DNA of 64,000 bases from Haloferula helveola (GCF_037076345.1 NZ_AP024702.1:4030001-4094000); one strand, 5' to 3'; shown: positions 35,975 to 46,822, counted from the first letter of the stretch. The notes: generated from the sequence alone by a model not told the origin. A program made the numbers and translations.

Positions 35975-36832
35975 TCAGGCTTGGCCGATCAGGCTGACGA
36001 CCAGTTCCTCCATCAGCCGGGCGTCATCATCCTGCTCGTTGACCGCGAAGCATGTCGCGAGTTCCTCGGTCACACGCAGCAGCAATTCCCCGGGGGTCGC
36101 GGGCCGGTGGGCGAGCAGCTGGATTTCCTTGGGATACCTGCGAATCCGGTGACGGAACTCCTCCTCCTCGATGGGCACACCTCTCGAACCGGGGTCGAGA
36201 ACCGTCGGGCCATCGTTTCCCTCCACGGAAAGGAAGAATGCGCCGGGTAGGTTGATGGCGGAGATCGACGCTCCGAGGCGTCGGGCAACCAGCAGCGTTA
36301 CGAGGCCGCAGCCGACCGCGTTGGAAGGTGCGCCCGCGGCTACAGCGGCGAGCTCCAGATGACGGGCATCGAATTCTCCCCGGGGATCGGTGCGGATGAT
36401 CCGTTCGCCCAGCAGCCGGGAAACTACGGCCGGGGCGCCGCCGCGGTAGAAGGCTTCTTCGGTATCTTCGGCGAGCAAGTCGATGGCATCGCCGAGGGGC
36501 TGCCTCAGTGCGACTCCATCGTGGAGGTAGTCCGAGAGCATGCGCAGCATCGACTCGAAGCGATCCCAGTCTTCCTCAAGGGCGGGCAGTCCCGCGACCG
36601 GAACGATCCACTCCCGGCGGAGCCGCCGTCGACGGGCGGGAAGGAGCAACTCGGAAAGGGTTTCGAGTTCCTGGTCGGAAAGTCGGACAGGGGAGTCGCC
36701 AAGCAGCTCGCTGACGTCGCCGCCGAAAGGAGCGAACGCCTCCTCAAGCGACTCGCGGACTTCCGGAGTCTCGTCGTCCAGAAGGCGTAACAGGACCGCG
36801 AGGTGATCGGGTGTGGGTGACAGGCCGGGCAT
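35975..36832 (-). CDS. SirB1-like transglutaminase-fold protein
   Basis: From ATG 36832 it is 285 residues. The N-terminal third is Glu/Asp-rich and helical. About residues 150-215 match the SirB1 transglutaminase-like pattern: NAVGCGLVTLLVARRLGA followed by LPGAFFLSVEG. Such proteins lack demonstrated enzymatic activity. A longer reading to 36904 would run across the tRNA gene, which supports the shorter start. It ends 7 bp from the convergent pta. Confidence 0.7.
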   Translation of the reverse strand: MPGLSPTPDHLAVLLRLLDDETPEVRESLEEAFAPFGGDVSELLGDSPVRLSDQELETLSELLLPARRRRLRREWIVPVAGLPALEEDWDRFESMLRMLSDYLHDGVALRQPLGDAIDLLAEDTEEAFYRGGAPAVVSRLLGERIIRTDPRGEFDARHLELAAVAAGAPSNAVGCGLVTLLVARRLGASISAINLPGAFFLSVEGNDGPTVLDPGSRGVPIEEEEFRHRIRRYPKEIQLLAHRPATPGELLLRVTEELATCFAVNEQDDDARLMEELVVSLIGQA

Positions 36833-36859
36833 GGAGAGCGCCTTGGCCGGGGAAGGAAA

Positions 36860-36934
36860 TGGTGCGCGATACTGGGTTCGAACCAGTGACCCCCACCGTG
36901 TCAAGGTGGTGCTCTACCACTGAGCTAACCGCGC
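36860..36934 (-). tRNA. tRNA-Val (GAC)
   Basis: The minus-strand sequence folds into a cloverleaf: acceptor GCGCGGT pairs with ATCGCGC, followed by discriminator A and encoded CCA (36860-36862). The D arm is GCTCAGTGGTAGAGC, the anticodon stem-loop CCACCTTGACACGGTGG holds anticodon GAC, and the T arm contains GGTTCGAACC. It is a stand-alone gene between the SirB1-like gene and the BlaI-H1 gene. Confidence 0.95.
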
Positions 36935-37126
36935 ATTGGGCCGGGTCCCTGGGGACCCCTTCCGGGCAGGCGCGGCAGACTAGGGAGCGGCCCCGGGCGA
37001 TGCAAATGCTTTTTCGCCGGAAAATGAAGAGGCGGAGGGACCTGCCCTCCGCCTCTTGAACATCTACTCAACGCGAACAGTCCAGATCACTTTCGAGCGT
37101 GACGCGGCTGTTTCGGGTTGGGGAAG

Positions 37127-37873
37127 TTATTTCTTTTTACGGGCCGTCTTTTTCTTGGCGGCCTTTTTCTTGGTCGCCTTCTTTGCTACCTTTTTCTTGG
37201 CGGCCTTCTTCTTGGCGGCCTTCTTCTTGGCTACCTTTTTCTTAGCAGCCTTCTTTTTGGCGACCTTCTTCTTTGCCACCTTTTTCTTGGCGGCCTTCTT
37301 CTTCGCTACCTTTTTCTTAGCGGCCTTCTTTTTGGCTGCCTTTTTCTTGGTGGCCTTCTTGGCTACCTTTTTCTTGGCGGCCTTCTTAGCCACCTTCTTC
37401 TTGGCAGCTTTCTTGGTGACCTTCTTGGCTACCTTTTTCTTGGTCGCCTTCTTCGCCACCTTTTTCTTGGCGGCCCGTTTCGTGGTTTTCTTTGCAGCCA
37501 TGGCTTTGTGTCGTTTGAGTTCGCGTTCGATGTTGGTTTTCTCTTCCGGCGTGAGATTGCCGGCGGAGAGCAGTGCGAGGATCGCCTCGCCGAGGCGCCC
37601 TCCAAAAGCGTTGGTCAGGAAGTCGGAAGTGGCTTCACGAAGGATGATCTCCTTCGGGTGGGCGGGCTCGTAGACATGGGCGCGTCCGCTGCGGACCCGT
37701 TTGACGAGCTTCTTGCGCTCGAGGCTCTGCATGACCGAGAGCACGGTCGTGTAGGCTCGGTCCTTCCCGTCGGGGAGGGCCTCAAGTACGTCACCCACCG
37801 TAGAAGGGCCCTCATGCCACAGGACGGAAAGCGCCTGGAGTTCGAGGTTCGAGGGATGTGAAGGAGTTGCCAT
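37127..37873 (-). CDS. BlaI/MecI-type repressor fused to a histone H1-like Lys/Ala tail
   Basis: 248 residues. The first 120 match BlaI/MecI/CopY winged-helix repressors: LELQALSVLWHEGPSTVGDV near 10, RAYTTVLSVMQSLERKKLVK near 39, RAHVYEP near 63, and a C-terminal dimerisation helix with FLTNAFGGRLGEAILALL near 84. From about residue 124 to the end the protein is a near-continuous series of AAKKK, VAKKK and ATKKK units, like the tail of histone H1 or bacterial Hc1/AlgP proteins. Typical BlaI ends near 125. No BlaR1-type sensor is nearby. A promoter and a 14-bp palindrome lie upstream (37898-37957). The tail should bind DNA without sequence preference. Confidence 0.85.
   Translation of the reverse strand: MATPSHPSNLELQALSVLWHEGPSTVGDVLEALPDGKDRAYTTVLSVMQSLERKKLVKRVRSGRAHVYEPAHPKEIILREATSDFLTNAFGGRLGEAILALLSAGNLTPEEKTNIERELKRHKAMAAKKTTKRAAKKKVAKKATKKKVAKKVTKKAAKKKVAKKAAKKKVAKKATKKKAAKKKAAKKKVAKKKAAKKKVAKKKVAKKKAAKKKVAKKKAAKKKAAKKKVAKKATKKKAAKKKTARKKK
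37130..37503 (-). repeat. 15-nt periodic low-complexity repeat encoding the Lys/Ala tail
   Basis: Plus-strand units such as TTCTTGGCGGCC and TTTTTCTTAGCAGCC recur every 15 bp over about 370 bp, giving five-residue AAKKK-type repeats on the minus strand. The units vary at synonymous positions, so selection is on the protein. Such tracts can change length by slippage or recombination. The Phe/Leu-rich frames on the other strand are shadows. Confidence 0.85.
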
Positions 37874-37897
37874 GGGAAGAACGCGATTGAAACAGTC

Positions 37898-37957
37898 ACT
37901 ATAAAGTTCGTACCGGCGGCGAACGTCAAGTTTAAATTGGCCAAAAAGTTAACTTTT
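37898..37957 (-). promoter_or_regulatory. promoter and palindromic operator of the BlaI-H1 gene
   Basis: On the minus strand a TTGACG (37924-37929) is followed by TTTATA (37900-37905, 18-nt spacer) or TATAGT (37898-37903, 20-nt spacer), 25 bases before the start codon. Just upstream lies a perfect 14-bp palindrome AAAAGTTAACTTTT (37944-37957), suited to a dimeric regulator, possibly autoregulation. It does not match the MecI consensus ACTACATATGTAGT. Confidence 0.55.
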
Positions 37958-38030
37958 CCAAAATACCCTTACCGAGCCTCCGGAGGCACGTACGGGAATC
38001 TCGTACGATAAGCCTCGTAGTTCGACCGGC

Positions 38031-38993
38031 TCAGTGACCGGAATCTTCAAGCCGCGGTTGGCGGCATTCCGGAGCGATCTTGCGAAGCTCTTTCCAGAGC
38101 TCGTCGTCGGCGGGGTGGCCGTTGAAGCGGATCTTGCCATCGGCTTCCACCAGCACCATCGACGGTGCCGATTCGATACGCAGCAACCGGCTGAGAGGCT
38201 TGTCGGCATGGTCCGCGACCCATGCTCCGGGAGCGGGCTCGGACAAGGCACCGAGAATCGCGTTGGTATCCGTCAACGCTTCGGGGCCGGGTTCACCGAC
38301 TATGCTGACCAGAGCGATGCCGTGTTTCGCGAGTTCTTTGGCAACGGCGCGGAGGTCGGCCATGCTTTCCTCACATTCCCGGCTCCATGGGGAGAAGAAG
38401 TGGAGAAGGACCGCCTTGTTGTCTCCTGCCAGCTGGCCGATGCTGGTCGGTCTGCCTGCGAGGTCGGGCAGCGGAAGGTTGAAGTCGACCCGGGCCTTGG
38501 CCATCGCGTCCTTGAGGCGGAGGCGTTCGATGTGCGGAGCGAATGCGGCGCCCTGACGGGGGCTCAGCCAGAAAGCCTCGGTGATGTGCTTCTTGAAGCC
38601 TTCGCGGTCGTCTTTCTGGAGGGCCGCGATGGCCTGGACGTACTCGACGACGGCCAGCCAGTCTTCCTTGACGGCGAAGATCTGCGACTCGGAGAGCCGG
38701 AACTTGTCCCGTTGGGCGAGCATGCCCGGAGCCATTGCCGCGAGTTCCGCGTCTTCCCGGCGGTCGACGTGGAAGAGAAAGCGGGCCTCGAGAATTGCCT
38801 GTTCGGTGGCGCCGAGCTCGCGCGCCTTTGTGATGGCGGCCTCGAGGGCTTCGGCCGACTCGCGGGTCGAGAGCATCTCCTCGACCGCGATTCCCAGATT
38901 CTGGGGAGTTGCAGCGGGTGTCTCGTCCGCCCGAAGCACGCCGCCGAAGATGGCGGCAGCCGCGAGCGCGACGGTCACACCGGTGAATCTCAC
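38031..38993 (-). CDS. exported TlpA-like thioredoxin-fold protein lacking the CxxC pair
   Basis: 320 residues with a signal peptide (about 1-21). The middle is helical, with many Ala/Glu/Lys (about 30-165). The C-terminal part (about 170-310) resembles TlpA/AhpC-TSA thioredoxin folds: DLAGRPTSIGQLAGDNKAVL, then FFSPWSRECEES where family members have W-C-x-x-C, and later SAPSMVLVEADGKIRF. Only the second Cys is kept, so it is unlikely to be a normal disulfide reductase. The upstream LysM lipoprotein gene overlaps its start by 4 bp (stop at 38990), so they are co-expressed. Confidence 0.7.
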   Translation of the reverse strand: MRFTGVTVALAAAAIFGGVLRADETPAATPQNLGIAVEEMLSTRESAEALEAAITKARELGATEQAILEARFLFHVDRREDAELAAMAPGMLAQRDKFRLSESQIFAVKEDWLAVVEYVQAIAALQKDDREGFKKHITEAFWLSPRQGAAFAPHIERLRLKDAMAKARVDFNLPLPDLAGRPTSIGQLAGDNKAVLLHFFSPWSRECEESMADLRAVAKELAKHGIALVSIVGEPGPEALTDTNAILGALSEPAPGAWVADHADKPLSRLLRIESAPSMVLVEADGKIRFNGHPADDELWKELRKIAPECRQPRLEDSGH

Positions 38994-39400
38994 TGTACGG
39001 GAATGTTGAGAGTCTGGCCGAGCCGGATGTTGTTGTCGGTGGCGGCCATCGCGTTGGCCGAGCGGATGGCATCCACGCTGACGCCGTATTTGCGGCTCAG
39101 TCCCCAGAGGGTGTCGCCCGACACCACGGTGTGGGTCGACGCGGTGGCGGCGGGAGTGGTCGGAACTGTGGGCACGCTCGGGGTCGTCTCTTCGTAGGCG
39201 GCGTTGCCGTAGGTCGGGTCGGAGGCCGGCGGGTTGACCTGTTGGTAGGGGGCGGATTCGTATCCGTCCTGGCTAGGCACTCCGTAGGGGTCTGAGGTGT
39301 CGTAGCCGGCGGTATCGTAGTTTTCATCGTCGCCGCCCAGGCCGCAGGAGGCGAGCGAGGCGCAGGCGGAAGCAAGGAAGAGGAGGCGTGTCGGTTTCAT
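38990..39400 (-). CDS. LysM-domain lipoprotein
   Basis: 136 residues with a lipoprotein signal (lipobox LASC, Cys19). A long acidic Asp/Tyr/Pro/Thr-rich linker (about 25-90) follows, with one C-terminal LysM domain (about 92-136, HTVVSGDTLWGLSRKYGVSV to IRLGQTLNIPV). LysM binds GlcNAc chains of peptidoglycan, so this is probably an outer-membrane or cell-wall anchor. Its stop overlaps the start of the thioredoxin-fold gene by 4 bp. Function of the pair is unknown. Confidence 0.88.
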   Translation of the reverse strand: MKPTRLLFLASACASLASCGLGGDDENYDTAGYDTSDPYGVPSQDGYESAPYQQVNPPASDPTYGNAAYEETTPSVPTVPTTPAATASTHTVVSGDTLWGLSRKYGVSVDAIRSANAMAATDNNIRLGQTLNIPVQ

Positions 39401-39491
39401 GTTCGGTGACGTGTGTGGGTTAGCAGGCGCTCCCGGAAATGGAAAGAAGCGAGAGATCCTTCGTGAAAGCTAACGGCGCGACCCACTCGAT

Positions 39492-40298
39492 TTATTCAAT
39501 GCCTCGGAAGAAGGCGCAGGCGGTGTCACGGGTGATCCGGGCCAGATCCTCGAGTTCCATTCCTCGGGACTCCGCAATCTTCTCGGCGATGATTCGGGTT
39601 CTTGCCGGTTCGTTCCGCTCGCCGCGGTGGGGGTGGGGCGAAAGGTAGGGCGAGTCGGTCTCCAGCATGAAGCGGTCCGCGGGCAGGGTCGACGCGAGTT
39701 CGAGGACGTCGGTCGCGTTCTTGAATGTCGCGACCCCGCCGAAGGAGACCAGTCCTCCCAGATCGAGAACCGAGCGGGCATTGTCGGGGCTACTGATGAA
39801 GCAGTGGAATACGGCGCGCACCCGTTCGGCGTGGCGGCGGTAGATCGTCAGTGCGTCCTGCAGGGACGCGTCGCCGCTGCGGTCCCGGGTGTGGATCACC
39901 ACGTTCAGTCCGGCCTCGGCGGCCATCAGGAAATGGGCATCGAGAAGTTCGCGTTGCCGGTTCCGGAAGGTCTCCTCGTCCCAGCCGTCGGGGGCCGGAT
40001 GATAGTAATCGAGTCCCGTTTCGCCGACGGCGCAGACCCTGGGGTCGCCGAGGAGGGGACGAATGAGGTCGATGACGTCCGTAGGGGCGTGATGAACATC
40101 GCAGGGATGGATGCCGATGCAGCACCGCACCTCCGGGTGGTTCGAAGCGATGGCCAGATTGGCGTCGATGTCGTCGAGACAGGTGGCAAGCGTGACCATC
40201 CGGGTCACGCCGGCATCGCGTGCCCTTCCGACCAGTTCCGGCACCTCCGATGCCGGGAACTTGTGGGAAGCGAGGTGGCAGTGGGAGTCGGTCAGCAT
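39492..40298 (-). CDS. tatD: TatD family metal-dependent DNase
   Basis: 268 residues with all TatD metal-ligand segments: DSHCHLAS at the start, GIHPCDVHH near 60, GETGLDYYHP near 92, VIHTRDR near 132, VFHCFIS near 165 and LETDSPYLSPHPHRG near 215. TatD enzymes degrade DNA ends and act in DNA repair or turnover. It precedes the POT transporter by 9 bp in coordinate terms, with both on the minus strand (the transporter is upstream). Start and length match the family. Confidence 0.92.
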   Translation of the reverse strand: MLTDSHCHLASHKFPASEVPELVGRARDAGVTRMVTLATCLDDIDANLAIASNHPEVRCCIGIHPCDVHHAPTDVIDLIRPLLGDPRVCAVGETGLDYYHPAPDGWDEETFRNRQRELLDAHFLMAAEAGLNVVIHTRDRSGDASLQDALTIYRRHAERVRAVFHCFISSPDNARSVLDLGGLVSFGGVATFKNATDVLELASTLPADRFMLETDSPYLSPHPHRGERNEPARTRIIAEKIAESRGMELEDLARITRDTACAFFRGIE

Positions 40299-40307
40299 GC
40301 GGCAACC

Positions 40308-42200
40308 CTAGTCCTGCAGATAGGTGCGGGGACGATAGACGAGAGCGAAGGGGATGAAGGCGATGGCGGTGCCCAGCATCAGCCAGGTGAAGAACCTGAA
40401 GTAGGGAGCTCCGTGCATCTTCGACTGGCCGCCGACAAAGGTCTCTTCTTCCAGCGGGCTGTCATCTTCCGCTGCTTCGGCACTCTCTTCTCCGACGCCG
40501 AGCTCGCGCTTCCGTCGCTCGAGCCACGGTTCGTCCGGATGGAGCGCGTCGGCCCAAGATTCCTCTTCGGGGGGGGCGGGCTCCGGAATGCTCACCCGGT
40601 AGCCGATGTCCCAGCGTGTGTTGGATTCGCCATCAGGACCGTCCGAGATGAGGCGTGCGGTGCGTGAGTTGAGCAGCTCGTAGCGGATGGGATTGCCCCA
40701 GGGGTCCTCACCGGCGGATTCGCCAATTTCCTCGGCGAAGTCCTCCGGGGTGGGGAGCGGTTCGCCGTCGGCGGTGAGATCGCGGAGTCGGCGAAGCAGG
40801 GTGTCGAAGGCGGCTGACTTCGGAAGTTCAAGCTCGACCAGAGTGCCTTCCTCGAGCTGTGCCATGAAGTCGTCGTCGGTGCCGGTCAGCCCGTCGTGTC
40901 CGGCAAGGGCGACGCTGCGCGGCGAGTCGCGCCAGTCGGCGGGAAGTCCCTCGATCGCCTGATCGAGTTGTTCCTGCGCCGCACTCGGAATCTGAATGTA
41001 GTGGTTGATGCCCGCGACGAGGAAATTGCCGACCGAGACCGCGCCGAGATAGAAGCACATCACCAGCGATTTCATCGTCTTCGGCGCCTGCGTGTAGGCG
41101 AACTCGAGTGCCACGATCGACACCATGATTTCGGCGGCGGTGAGCAGCGCGTAGGCCATGACCTGCCAGCCGATGTTCGGGCGTTGGCCGCCGTCGATCC
41201 ATTGTTGGACCAGCGCGACCAGAGCGAACGAGCCGGCCATCACGAAAAGTCCGAGCCCGATCTTCCGGAGCGGCGTGAGTTTCCACACCCGTCCGACCAG
41301 CGGGTAGATCACGTAGGTGAAAATCGGGATGAAGGTTAGGACGAAGACCGAGTTGATCGACTGGATCTGCGATGGCAGCCAGTTGTGACCGAGGAATTCC
41401 CGGTCCATGTCCTGAGCCTGGAAAATCCAGGTGGATCCGGTCTGGTCGAACAGGGCCCAGAAGACCGCGACGAACAGATACAGCGGGACAAGTTTGAGGA
41501 GGACCAGGATACCTCCTTCGGCAAACATCTCCTTGAAGAAGCGGAGGCCGGCGGGCGGAACGTGAATGAAGCGGTGGCGGCCCATCCAGAACACCACCGT
41601 GGCGATGGCCATCAGAACCCCCGGGACTCCGAACGCCCAGTGCGGCCCATACCACTCGAGCAGCCACGGGGTCAGGACCATCGAGACGGCCGCGCCGATA
41701 TTGATCGAGAAATAGAACCAGTTGAAGATGCGCGGCAGCAGGTGCGCGTTCTTCGATCCGAACTGATCCCCGACGTGAGCGGAGACGCAGGGTTTGATGC
41801 CGCCCGAGCCGAGCGCGATCAGTCCGAGTCCGGCGAACATCCACCATGCCGAGCTGCCGGATGTCCCCATCAGGGCGAGGGCGGCGTGACCGGCGCAGTA
41901 GACGATCGAAAGCAGGATGATCGTCCGGTACTTGCCGAGCAGGATGTCGCTCAGGAAGGCGCCGAGGAAGGGAGTCAGGTAAACGAAGGCGTTGAAGATA
42001 TGGACATTCTCGGTGGCTTCGGCGCTGCTCATCGCGGTACCGACCCGGTCGTCCATGTAGTGGAGGTAGTTCGCCATGAAAACGGCGAGCACCGCTTTCA
42101 TTCCATAGAACGAGAACCGTTCGGCGGCTTCGTTCCCGATGATGTGCGGCACGCCGGGCGGCATGCCTTCGAGGTCGGCGGGAGAGGTGCGGTAGGCCAT
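40308..42200 (-). CDS. proton-dependent oligopeptide transporter with inserted pseudopilin-like domain
   Basis: 630 residues. The first 410 are a POT/PTR-type MFS transporter: AAERFSFYGMKAVLAVFMANY near 25, FLGAFLSDILLGKYRT near 78, PCVSAHVGDQFG near 137 and FYFSINIGAA near 160. The last about 38 residues hold one more membrane segment. Between them, about residues 415-592, is a large soluble insert. Part of it (about 497-535) reads DPWGNPIRY ... ISDGPDGE ... WDIGY, a pattern I know from the C-terminal domain of GspG pseudopilins. Substrate is probably di- or tripeptides by family. The insert is probably exposed on one face of the membrane; its function is unknown. Confidence 0.82.
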   Translation of the reverse strand: MAYRTSPADLEGMPPGVPHIIGNEAAERFSFYGMKAVLAVFMANYLHYMDDRVGTAMSSAEATENVHIFNAFVYLTPFLGAFLSDILLGKYRTIILLSIVYCAGHAALALMGTSGSSAWWMFAGLGLIALGSGGIKPCVSAHVGDQFGSKNAHLLPRIFNWFYFSINIGAAVSMVLTPWLLEWYGPHWAFGVPGVLMAIATVVFWMGRHRFIHVPPAGLRFFKEMFAEGGILVLLKLVPLYLFVAVFWALFDQTGSTWIFQAQDMDREFLGHNWLPSQIQSINSVFVLTFIPIFTYVIYPLVGRVWKLTPLRKIGLGLFVMAGSFALVALVQQWIDGGQRPNIGWQVMAYALLTAAEIMVSIVALEFAYTQAPKTMKSLVMCFYLGAVSVGNFLVAGINHYIQIPSAAQEQLDQAIEGLPADWRDSPRSVALAGHDGLTGTDDDFMAQLEEGTLVELELPKSAAFDTLLRRLRDLTADGEPLPTPEDFAEEIGESAGEDPWGNPIRYELLNSRTARLISDGPDGESNTRWDIGYRVSIPEPAPPEEESWADALHPDEPWLERRKRELGVGEESAEAAEDDSPLEEETFVGGQSKMHGAPYFRFFTWLMLGTAIAFIPFALVYRPRTYLQD

Positions 42201-42250
42201 GAATGCTGGATCGTGTTATCGGTGATGCCGACTACGGAGTCCCTGGTCGC

Positions 42251-43255
42251 TTACCACTTCACCGCCGCCGCGGCCCACGTGAGTCCGGCGCCGAAGACGA
42301 CCAGCACGGCGTGTTCGCCCTTTTTGATCCGGCCGGAGCGGTTGGCCTCGTCCAGTGCGATGGCAACCGCGGCGGCCGAGGTGTTTCCGTACTTCTGGAG
42401 ATTGGTGAAGACCCGCTCGTAAGGGACGTCGAGTCGCTCCGCGATGGCGTCGATGATCCGCAGGTTGGCCTGATGGGGGACAACCAAGGCGATGTCCTCG
42501 GGTTTCAGGCCGGACCGCTCGATGACCTTTTCCGCCGATTGCTTCATCCGGGTGACCGCGTGCTTGAAGACCTCCTTGCCGAGCATCGCGAGTGTCGCGA
42601 GACGCTGGTCGGCGTTCTCGATCGTAATCGGGCAGGCAGAGCCTCCTCCCGGGATGTTGAGCAGGTGGGTCTGGCGCCCATCCGTACCCATTTCGGTGGC
42701 GAGGATCTCGCCGTCCTCCGGCTCCGTCGCTTTCTTAAGCACGGCGGCCCCCGCTCCATCGCCGAACAGGACGCAGGTCGTGCGGTCTTCCCAGTTGATG
42801 AAAGAGGAGAGCTTCTCGGCGCCGATGATGAGCGCGTTCTCGAAGGCGCCGTCGGAGATCAGGCGCTTGGCGATCTTCATCGCGTAGAGGAAGCCGGAGC
42901 AGGCGGCGGAGATGTCGAATGCGACCGCGCCCAAGGCCCCGAGATTCTGCTGCACGTAGCAGGCGGTCGCGGGAGTGAGGGTGTCGGGGGTGATGGTAGC
43001 GACGATGATCAGCTGGACGTCGTCGGCGGACAATCCGGCCTGCTCAAGTGCCCGTTCGGCGGCCTTGGTGGCGAGGTGGGAAGTGTGCTGGCCCTCGGCG
43101 GCCATCCGGCGCTCGCGGATCCCGGTGCGGGTGACGATCCACTCGTCCGTGGTATCGACGAGTTTCTCGAGATCGGCGTTGGTGAGGACTTTTTCGGGAA
43201 CGTAGCTGCCGGTGCCTGCGATGCAGACCGGTCGGACGGAGTTGTCGTCGCTCAT
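42251..43255 (-). CDS. fabH: beta-ketoacyl-ACP synthase III
   Basis: Starts fatty-acid synthesis by condensing acetyl-CoA with malonyl-ACP. From ATG 43255 it is 334 residues. Catalytic Cys lies in DISAACSGFLYAM near 116, His in VVPHQANLRIID near 258 and Asn in YGNTSAAAVAIAL near 287. The N-terminal GTGSYVPEKVLTN and TDEWIVTRTGIRERR are also typical. A longer start at 43459 would run into leuB sequence and is rejected. It lies between leuB (73 bp upstream) and the POT gene (50 bp downstream). Confidence 0.95.
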   Translation of the reverse strand: MSDDNSVRPVCIAGTGSYVPEKVLTNADLEKLVDTTDEWIVTRTGIRERRMAAEGQHTSHLATKAAERALEQAGLSADDVQLIIVATITPDTLTPATACYVQQNLGALGAVAFDISAACSGFLYAMKIAKRLISDGAFENALIIGAEKLSSFINWEDRTTCVLFGDGAGAAVLKKATEPEDGEILATEMGTDGRQTHLLNIPGGGSACPITIENADQRLATLAMLGKEVFKHAVTRMKQSAEKVIERSGLKPEDIALVVPHQANLRIIDAIAERLDVPYERVFTNLQKYGNTSAAAVAIALDEANRSGRIKKGEHAVLVVFGAGLTWAAAAVKW

Positions 43256-43328
43256 GGGCGGCAAATCTGGCCGCTGGGACCGGTAAGGGCAAGGCTTGTC
43301 CCCCCGATCCGGCAATCCCGTTCGGGGT

Positions 43329-45547
<2,219 letters not shown>

Positions 45548-45558
<11 letters not shown>

Positions 45559-46762
45559 GGGTGAAGGTGCCTCCGCCATAGGGGATCCAACCTCCACTGT
45601 AGACTGCCCACGTGTGCCGCCCGTCGACATGGGTGGCGTTTGATCCGTCGTGGCCGAGGCCGAACCTCAACAGTGGAAGTCCGTCGGTGTCGACGAGCAG
45701 CGTCGAACTGAAGCCGTGGGTGGCGTAGTAGACATAGACGATGTTGCTGACGGAGGTTGCGGCGCCGTCGAAGTAGGAGCAGGTCCCTCCCGTGCCTGAG
45801 GCGTCGAACGTAAAGGTGAAGGTCCAGCCCTGGTCGGGAGCGTCGATGAACAGCACGCGATTGCCGAGTGTGCCCGGGGCGAGGGCTCCGGCATAGTCAA
45901 CGGTGGCGAACCGGTAGAATGCCCTCGGACCGGCTCCCTCGTCGACCTTCGCCGAAAGGACAGGGGCATTGTCGTAGCCGCTGAAGACACCGGCCAAGGC
46001 TCCCCACTGGTTGAGGTTCACGCTGCGGCGGACCGCGAGAAGCGTGCCGGACGGAAGGGCGGCGGCGGGATCGAAATGGGCGACCGGGCCGGGTTCGACC
46101 CGGAACGCGCCATCGACCTCGCTGACGGTCGGCAGGCCTTGGGCATGCTCGTCAAAGGCAACCGCGCCCGGGTCGGTGCGCTCGATCGTTACAGCGGTGA
46201 TCGAACTGCCGTTGTCGCCGGCGGCGATGACGGCGTCGACCACAGCCCGGCTTGCGGGATCCGTGACGCGGCCGAGGATGGTGTGGAGGTCGTCGTAGGC
46301 CGGTATGGATATGTTGCCTGTGAAGAAGACCTGTCCACCGTTGGTGTTGGGGCCCGAATTGGCGGAAGACAACGTGTAGCCGGTGTGGCGGATGGCGGGA
46401 TCGAACTCGTCCCGGAACGTGAAGCCCGTGCTGCCGCTGTTGCTACCCGATCCGGAGCCGGTTTGGGCGAACTTCGAGAAACTGTTGTCGCCGGTGCGGA
46501 AGAACGTTTCGCCGACGTAGAGCGGGGTGTTCGTGACGGCTCCGGTCAGCGGGTCGATGCGGTTGCGAATGCCTTGCGAGAGAGTGATGAAGTTGGCGAC
46601 CGCCAAGGGGGCGGTGGCGTACTCCAACTCGGTGGTGATCACGCCCTCGGTGGTGGTGACGTGGGCGAGCAGGGCTGCTTCCGCATCGGGAAGGAGGAGC
46701 GGAGCGAGGATGAAGGCGAGTCGCACGCCGCGGATGAGAGCGGGTTGGAGCGTGGGGATCAA
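45548..46762 (-). CDS. exported cyclophilin-type peptidyl-prolyl isomerase with C-terminal beta domain
   Basis: 404 residues with a signal peptide (about 1-30, to DAEAA). Residues about 35-205 follow the cyclophilin pattern: GVITTELEYATAPLAVANFI, GETFFRTGDNSFSKFAQTG and the diagnostic SSANSGPNTNGGQVFFTG. The usual FHR is altered to FFR and the usual SQF to GQV, so activity may be reduced. The remaining 200 residues are Gly/Thr/Ser/Ala-rich beta sequence with HDGSNATHVDGRHTW, unlike the catalytic domain. It is probably periplasmic or secreted. It ends in overlap with the convergent antiporter gene. Confidence 0.82.
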
Positions 46763-46822
46763 GGGCGGTCGGAGACCGCCGGGCCATGATATGGCGCTTG
46801 AAGAACGCCACTCCGTTGCGGC

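Noticed and set aside
37130-37503. CRISPR-like array
   Set aside because: The 15-bp periodicity encodes AAKKK units in one frame; there are no unique spacers and no cas genes.
37056-37673. Long Phe/Leu/Ala-rich plus-strand frame across the repeat tract
   Set aside because: It is the reverse of the Lys/Ala-coding repeats, with no start context and a composition forced by the 15-bp units.
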